Below are positions 58,354-64,000 of a stretch of DNA of 64,000 bases, piece by piece (the first letter of the stretch is position 1; each line of letters begins with the position of its first letter). The stretch comes from Rhizopus arrhizus (Eukaryota > Mucoromycota > Mucoromycetes > Mucorales > Rhizopodaceae): the NCBI GenBank assembly GCA_024220505.1, contig JAKZZE010000013.1, positions 682,001 through 746,000 of the forward strand. Direction: 5' to 3'. The notes below the pieces were generated by a model. That model did no database searches. It worked only from the letters and a program-made list of their open reading frames with translations, and was not told where the DNA came from. The position numbers and the translations under genes were made by a program.

Positions 58354-59239
58354 AGTGTATTTTTTATTTTTATGTAAATATTATTCTTTACTGCAACTTT
58401 GATAATCTACACTATTAATCTTGGTAGTTTTGAATAAACAAGGGTTAGTTAAGTTTACAAATGGCCTTAAAATGCTTAAATTAAGAAACAAAAAAGACTG
58501 CGGTTTAATTAAAATGTTTGCTTATTGAACTTTTATCTTGTAACCTGCTTTTGTGAACAAGTGCTGAGCTTCAGTAACACAATTTTTTTACCCCCTTTAT
58601 ATTTCAGCTAAAGTCTATCACTTATCATACTTGTTAAATTATTTGATTCTTTTTATAAAGAGTTTCAATATAAAGATGACTAGCAAATATGAAATCTGTG
58701 TAAAATATGAAAATAAAAACAAAAATCAAATCATACAGATTTGTGTACTCATTCTATTCTTGTGTTTTTTACTATTTTTAGCTGGTGTTTAAAACAGTCG
58801 ACAGGCAATTGTATTACAAAGCAAACCTACTGTTTAGAGGCTAATAAAGGTTGACATGCAAGGAAGGGGCCATAATATAAAATCTGTATCATCAATAAAT
58901 CAAATCTTAGCTTCCTCATGCACCGAGTGAAGAATGAAACTTGCTCTTTATGATCATAACTAACTGCAATATTGGCTCAGATCAAAAGAAAAAGAAGAAA
59001 AGAATCGTGGCTCAGTCATTTCAGTCATTGTTTTACCATTAAAAAATAAACATAAATTATCAAGTTGAATATTTGTAGAGACTTTAAACCTTTTATAAAC
59101 TAAAAAAAATGACTTGCATTAATAAAAAGGAGTTTTTAATCTTTTAAAGCAAAAAAAAAAAAAAAAAAAAAAAAAGAAATAAAAAAAAGAAAGGCAAGAA
59201 AGGAGAAGGGCTAAGAATGTGTATTTAATCAGGTATATA

Positions 59240-59278
<39 letters not shown>

Positions 59279-59313
59279 TTTGCTTTTTTATACAATTTTT
59301 ACTTTTACAAAAG
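58354..59313. other. Intergenic
   Basis: No gene seen. An A tract (59152-59175) and a TA microsatellite (59233-59269) precede the next gene; the TA repeat may serve as its TATA region. Confidence 0.5.
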
Positions 59314-59877
59314 ATGTATTCACTTCAAAACTCGATCAATTACACTCGGCTCATTACATTAATACTTTCTATCCTTATTGTCATCAGTTCACTTTGTATA
59401 TATAATTATCGCAGTACTCCAGTGTATTCATTAATTGACACAGTGCAAGAAGGAGAGGATATGGTGAATGACATGATACAAGACAGACGATTGATTGCCA
59501 CCTTGGTAGCATCACAAGCCTCTATTTTTTGTCCACTCTTCTTACTCATGAATGCCAATGAAGATAAATTGCCATCATCGGCTCTTGTGATCGAACAGTT
59601 CTTTCAGTGTCTTATGCCAATCGGTTTAGTTATAAGTTGGTTGTTTTGTATTGCATTTGATCAAAATATCAAGGTGGCTCTGGATTTGAAAGATCATTGG
59701 ATAGAATTGTTTTTGAGATACTCAGTTGTCGTTGTCCTGGTGATAGAAATTATGCTGATTTGGATTGAATCATTCAAATATTTCTTTGCTGTATACAAAG
59801 AAGAAGGAAACATAAGACTATGTGATGAAGAGTGCGCTATATTTGAAGATGAAGGGAAAAGGATTAGTTTAAGTTGA
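59314..59877 (+). CDS. Hypothetical four-span membrane protein, 187 aa
   Basis: Single exon. Hydrophobic spans: LITLILSILIVISSLCIYNY (~13-32), TLVASQASIFCPLFLLMN (~63-80), CLMPIGLVISWLFCIAF (~97-113) and VVVVLVIEIMLIWIESFKYF (~137-156). A MARVEL-like or claudin-like arrangement is possible, but no diagnostic motif is seen. The C-terminus is acidic. TATA repeat and T-run upstream support expression. Converges with the TBC gene, stops 142 bp apart. Confidence 0.6.
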   Translation: MYSLQNSINYTRLITLILSILIVISSLCIYNYRSTPVYSLIDTVQEGEDMVNDMIQDRRLIATLVASQASIFCPLFLLMNANEDKLPSSALVIEQFFQCLMPIGLVISWLFCIAFDQNIKVALDLKDHWIELFLRYSVVVVLVIEIMLIWIESFKYFFAVYKEEGNIRLCDEECAIFEDEGKRISLS

Positions 59878-59932
59878 AGTAAATAAAATAAAATAAAAAA
59901 GGCAAACATGAGTCTATTGTTTATCTAATCAA

Positions 59933-59935
<3 letters not shown>

Positions 59936-59973
<38 letters not shown>
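59936..59973 (+). repeat. Poly-A tract, 38 nt
   Basis: In the gap between two convergent genes; followed by a GT/TA microsatellite at 59989-60009. Confidence 0.9.
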
Positions 59974-59975
<2 letters not shown>

Positions 59976-60019
59976 TATTCTTTGCTTTTGTGTGTGTGTG
60001 TATATATATGAAGGGGTAT

Positions 60020-61772
60020 CTAGATTATCTTTAATAAAAATCGATTTTTTATCATCTTATTCTCACTTTCAAGCTCTGCATGCTTTAACTTTAATTCCAC
60101 CATCATTGTTTCTAACTCTGTTAATCTGTCCTGAAGCCTTGAGTTTGTATGTACCAAATGTGCATTCGCATTTGCTAATGTATCTAGTTCTTTTTGATAT
60201 TCGCTTCCTCTTTCAATCTTTAATATTCCGCATCGTGTAGCTGAAAGCTCGCTTTTGAGTTTTTGATTTTCTTCATTTAATATAGTCTCCAGCATTTTAA
60301 TTTGAGCAAGTTCTTGAACTGTGTTTTGGTAGTTTACATCAAGTGTTTTATAAGCACATCTTAATGATTTATATTGTTCATTGAGCTCTGCATTTTCTCG
60401 TTTCATATCGTCTTCTATACACTTTAGTCTTTCTTGTTGCGCTGCTTGTGCAGAATATCGTTTACTAAGCTTTTGTAATAATCGAGAAGGGATATCAAAG
60501 CCATAAGCATCCTCTATAAACCCACTCGAGTTTTTCTAAAATAAAAACAGGATATAAACATATGTATACAAACTTTAAATTAACTTTACCTTATAAACAT
60601 CAAAGACATGTCCATTAAAGAACTCTAACAGAGACTCAAACTCTAGACTTAATATTATTTGTTCATTCTTCTTGATGAGTGCTAATGCAAAATTAAGCAT
60701 TTTATCTGCTCCTTCGACCAAGAGAACATCAAATACGCCAAATACGAGATCCAAAGGACATCGATAGGCGAAAAGGGTCATGAACCACTGAGACGCGTAC
60801 ATACTTGGCAGCACTCCCTGAATATCGAGATGACGATGCACTTGAGGCAAATGAATCGAAAGAAGTTGCTCAAATTGAAACATGCGTTCATGCAACTTGT
60901 CCATTTTAGGTGTAAACTGTTCGCGTAGTCCATACTTTGTCATCATTTGAACAAGCACACAAAAAGCTGCTTCCTCCGGCATCTAATAAACATGTTAGCT
61001 TCTCGTCGTCTAGCTTGTTCAATTCATCTTACGTGGAGTAATAAACAGCCAACTAGGAAATGTATACCTTGACAATATCCTACTTGTTCATCGAACAGAC
61101 TGTATGCTTTAATCACATGAAATAGTTTTTCTTGTCCTTCCTTTGTATTGAAATAATCTATTTTGGGAAATGTACGTGGCAAGTCTCTTTGAATCAATTT
61201 TTCATGCGGACTTGGTTCATTCAACAGTTTCCGATACTTTTCCTCCAAGCAATCATTGGCTGCATCCGAGAATAATTGCCAAAGCATTCCTCGAAGTGAT
61301 GGTGGGACACCTTTAGAAAGATGGATGCGAAAATTTTCATAGTCTGTCTGTATTACTTTACGAAAATCTGTGATAATCAAAGCCCAAAATTCTATTAAAG
61401 AAGAGTGAATTAGAAAGAAAGAAGGAGTAAAATGAACAAACCCCAATCTGTATCAAGTTTCTCCTTTAATGGTTTTGAATTGTTCTTGACATCTTGCTTC
61501 AATTGACGATTTAGCTTGAACATAATCATCTCATAATAGTTTGGTATGTTTATTAATGTCTTTATGGATTCCACACTGGACACGAGCTGCCAATCTTCAT
61601 CTGGTGACACAGTCGGAGCAAGCTCGGTCATTTTGCTCGTCTCTTCATATTCTGAACCACTTGTATCAGAGTCCTGTTCTGGTTTAATTTCTAATGAAAT
61701 TTGTATTGTGTATTCTTGTCGTTTTGATTCTAAAACTGACATGTCATCAAATTTGAGTTCATTTTCAGTCAT
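60020..61772 (-). CDS. TBC-domain Rab GTPase-activating protein (Gyp5/EVI5-like)
   Basis: Four exons (61442-61772, 61033-61391, 60590-60982, 60020-60535), 1599 nt, 532 aa. The N-terminus is acidic. The TBC domain spans ~140-340: LSKGVPPSLRGMLWQLFSDA, the arginine-finger motif IQRDLPRTFP, and the glutamine-finger GYCQGIHFLVG; then LPQVHRHLDIQGVLPSMYAS and WFMTLFAYRCPLDLVFGVFD. A C-terminal coiled coil of ~150 residues follows (NAELNEQYKSLRCAYKTLDV), as in Gyp5 and EVI5. It stimulates GTP hydrolysis on a Rab, for Gyp5 Ypt1/Sec4 at Golgi and exocytic sites. Both catalytic residues are intact. Intron 1 uses a weak GTTTGT donor. Confidence 0.92.
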
Positions 61773-62097
61773 TTGGTTGCCTCTACTTTGGAGGAATAAA
61801 GGAAAAAGAAAAAGAGAAAGAAAGGGAGACTTTTTTTTTTTTTTTTTTTTTTTTTCTAAGGAATATATATAAAAACAGCATCATTTCATATTATGTGGCT
61901 TTGCATGCTTCCGTTTGTTGATGACTGTAAAGTATTCTCATCATTTGCTTGTATCAAACACAGAGCAAAAAAAAACTAAAAGACTACCATAAAGCGTATT
62001 CCTTTAAAGGCTGTTTCACGTGGGATTGCTCAAAATAAATATGCTCGTCATCTTCTTTGAGTATACATACACATTGCTTATACAAAACGAGAATTTT

Positions 62098-62130
<33 letters not shown>

Positions 62131-62457
62131 GTATTGTGGGGTATCTTGGCTACTTTTTTTTAACTTGATGAAAATGCAACAATGTTTGGCACTTTATTAG
62201 CAACCCAAAAAATAGAAATTACGATTGAAAACTGTGCCATTTTTGTCTGCATATAAAAGAACCTTGATTGCATTGAACTTTATGTAAATAATGTTACCAT
62301 CTTGGCACGGGTAAACTTCATAATACGCATACAATTTGTGTCTAATTACTTGTGAATTTTCATCCGCCGGATAATTTTGTAGCAGTAAATTTATTTTGAG
62401 AAAACTTTGAGATCCGGGGTCTCAGAGCATGTGTTTCATCCGTAAGAGGATAAGGAT
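61773..62457. other. Intergenic with T/A hairpin tract
   Basis: A T tract (61831-61855), then a T run followed directly by an A run (62099-62130) that could fold on itself. No gene was seen. Confidence 0.5.
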
Positions 62458-64000
62458 CTATAAGGATAAGAGACCATCCCTGCTATCGTAATATTGCCAT
62501 TCTTTACAATCACTACAGCCTTCTTCTACAACACAATCTGGTAAAGGGAAATCTTCTGGATTCATCAAAATCTTCTCAATGACATCTTTTATTCTATGCG
62601 AATTGATATCGACACTCCATCCATTATTTCTGACTGTATCCCATACGCACATCTGGACGATAAATATAAGCAAATATTCCTTTGTTTACTCAACTTAGTC
62701 GTTTCTTTATGTTTACCTTTCCTGTATGACATTTTGATTCCATAGCATAGCCTACATACCAGCAACTGCTTGTAAAACCCTATATGCGCATTGGCAATTA
62801 GTTTGTAATCATTTTTTTCATATTATGCCGAGGATGAATACTTACAACACAGTCGCCTGTAAAAATTGGATCTGCTGTATGTCCAAAATGCCAAATAGGC
62901 AAGTCTTGGTAGTTGTGGGGTAAATGAAGTCTTTGAGAAGCTAGACGATCCCCTGGGATTTCAAATGTTACGGTAGATATACCAAATGTTTGTCCCACTA
63001 AGCTAGCCAATGCTCCACCTACTGAATGGCCTGTCATCCAAATAGTACTCTTGGGATATGTTCTATGGACCTCTTTATAAATACTCTTTTATGTCAATAA
63101 TAAAAAGAAAGAGATTAATTGAATATCTTCTATACAGTAGCTATTTGCTTACTAATGCATTGTCGTAGTATAATTCTGATTCAGAAATCTTTTTTTGAAG
63201 ACAACTGGATTCACAAATGTACTCATTGTCTTTGTAACAGTCACAGACTGGTGTCCAAGCTCTGCTTATTCTTGCACAGCAGCACGAAAACAATATATTT
63301 GTCTATAAAAGTAAACCAGATTCAATATAGCATCAGATAAATCTCAATCATTAGTTACGTTCGATTTATCCTTTTCTGCTGTAGGACCTCCTGACCATAA
63401 ACCAACATCTGCACCTTTTATACTAATCACCAGTAGTGAATTGTCTTCATTGCCAAATACATAACCCCTGATTCCATTCGAGTCCCAGCCAAAGGATGTA
63501 TTCTAATGATCCCATTAAGAAAATAAAACTTTTGACATATCTCAATCTAGAACTTACTGTTTGCCAACTTGATCCAAGATCATACCAATCTGTATCATTC
63601 AAATTTATATCCAAGTATGCATTACTACTCATTTTTGCTAAAGACAATACAGTTTCTCTGTTCTTAACATTGGGTATTCTATCGATCGAGGACTCTAAAT
63701 ACATTGAGCGATCATTGATATACCATCTATTGCCAGAAGATAAAAAAGCATGAATATCGTTAGTTACCGGCCTGTCAACCACTTTAAGCATAGACTGCAG
63801 TGGATATAGATTATTTTGATGGCTCCCCATCCAACGAGGTTTTATATCGTATCTTCTAAAGAGCTTGGTAGCTGGCCCATTTGCAGTTGCATGATGAAAG
63901 ATGTGCTTGAGTTTAAGAGTATGTTCTTTGCTTTCTGTAAAAGGTTTTTGAATTATGATACAAGTAGAAAGAGTAAAGATATTAATGTAAAAAAGCAAGG
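62458..64000 (-). CDS. ATG15: Autophagy lipase Atg15-like (5' end outside window)
   Basis: Exons 63558-64000+, 63359-63502, 63153-63302, 62846-63085, 62717-62779, 62458-62652. The first visible residues are hydrophobic ([14 protein letters not shown]), the type II membrane anchor expected of Atg15. Then [40 protein letters not shown], a Cys-rich [17 protein letters not shown], the lipase elbow [17 protein letters not shown] (Ser nucleophile), [30 protein letters not shown] (catalytic Asp) and [18 protein letters not shown], with a His in [11 protein letters not shown]. This vacuolar phospholipase breaks down autophagic bodies. The mini C-terminus ends soon after CSDCKEW. Start is beyond position 64000; a TTG near 63998 is not the real start. 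Confidence 0.93.

Noticed and set aside
1..64000. tRNA, rRNA, riboswitch and CRISPR signals
   Set aside because: No cloverleaf with a convincing B box, no rRNA-like block and no regularly spaced direct repeats were seen by eye; a covariance-model search would be decisive.

Overview
This window reads as nuclear DNA of an early-diverging filamentous fungus, most probably a Mucorales/Mucoromycota species. Reasons: AT-rich intergenic DNA with many long homopolymer runs; compact genes with many short (about 45-85 nt) GT-AG introns; fungal-specific genes (MDM34 of ERMES, a Zn2Cys6 factor, a fungal NUDE, a PTP with a rhodanese-like domain, ATG15); and LINE, Merlin and Tc1/mariner transposons. Genus cannot be fixed from sequence alone. 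No rRNA, tRNA or CRISPR array was recognised. I spliced genes by hand; for nearly all complete models the exon lengths sum to a whole number of codons, and the joins restore conserved motifs.

Layout. 0-14 kb: a Myb/SANT-like protein cut by the window start; an RBR RING protein; a short orphan gene; a dead GH9 endoglucanase; an acyl-CoA dehydrogenase ending in AKI (possible peroxisomal signal); a Ysc84/Lsb3-type SYLF-SH3 actin-patch protein; an RNF10-like RING protein with a GC-AG intron and one frameshift. 14-29 kb: a second RING protein with a long acidic Ser/Asn-rich tail, 40S protein uS5 (RPS2), mitochondrial NADP-isocitrate dehydrogenase, an AreA-GATA-like (DUF1752) protein with a C-terminal membrane segment, NUDE, cytochrome c1 and PI4P 5-kinase. 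29-33 kb: about 4 kb with no intact gene, only relics including an old LINE end. 33-45 kb: a dense block with a short/branched-chain acyl-CoA dehydrogenase, NIF3-like, NmrA-like, tyrosine phosphatase, MDM34, Zn2Cys6 factor and mitoribosomal uS4m. 45.4-57.9 kb: a transposon nest. 57.9-64 kb: two small membrane proteins, a Gyp5/EVI5-type TBC Rab-GAP and the ATG15 lipase, cut by the window end.

The transposon nest is the most unusual part. Two inverted copies of a roughly 0.45-0.5 kb sequence bracket about 11.4 kb holding a Merlin (IS1016/ISXO2-type) transposase gene killed by in-frame stops, a full-length two-ORF LINE with 13-bp target duplications, a Tc1/mariner-type element with perfect 50-bp inverted repeats, and a 5'-truncated LINE on the opposite strand. 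The two LINEs and the Tc1 element all meet at one TA dinucleotide.

Functionally the intact genes are mostly housekeeping, with emphasis on mitochondria and lipid metabolism (two acyl-CoA dehydrogenases, IDP, cytochrome c1, uS4m, MDM34), membrane traffic and cytoskeleton (PI4P 5-kinase, TBC GAP, SYLF-SH3, NUDE, ATG15) and ubiquitin/phosphatase signalling. Several neighbours are convergent with very short gaps (37-160 bp) or divergent from a shared promoter of about 100 bp; there is no operon-like logic.
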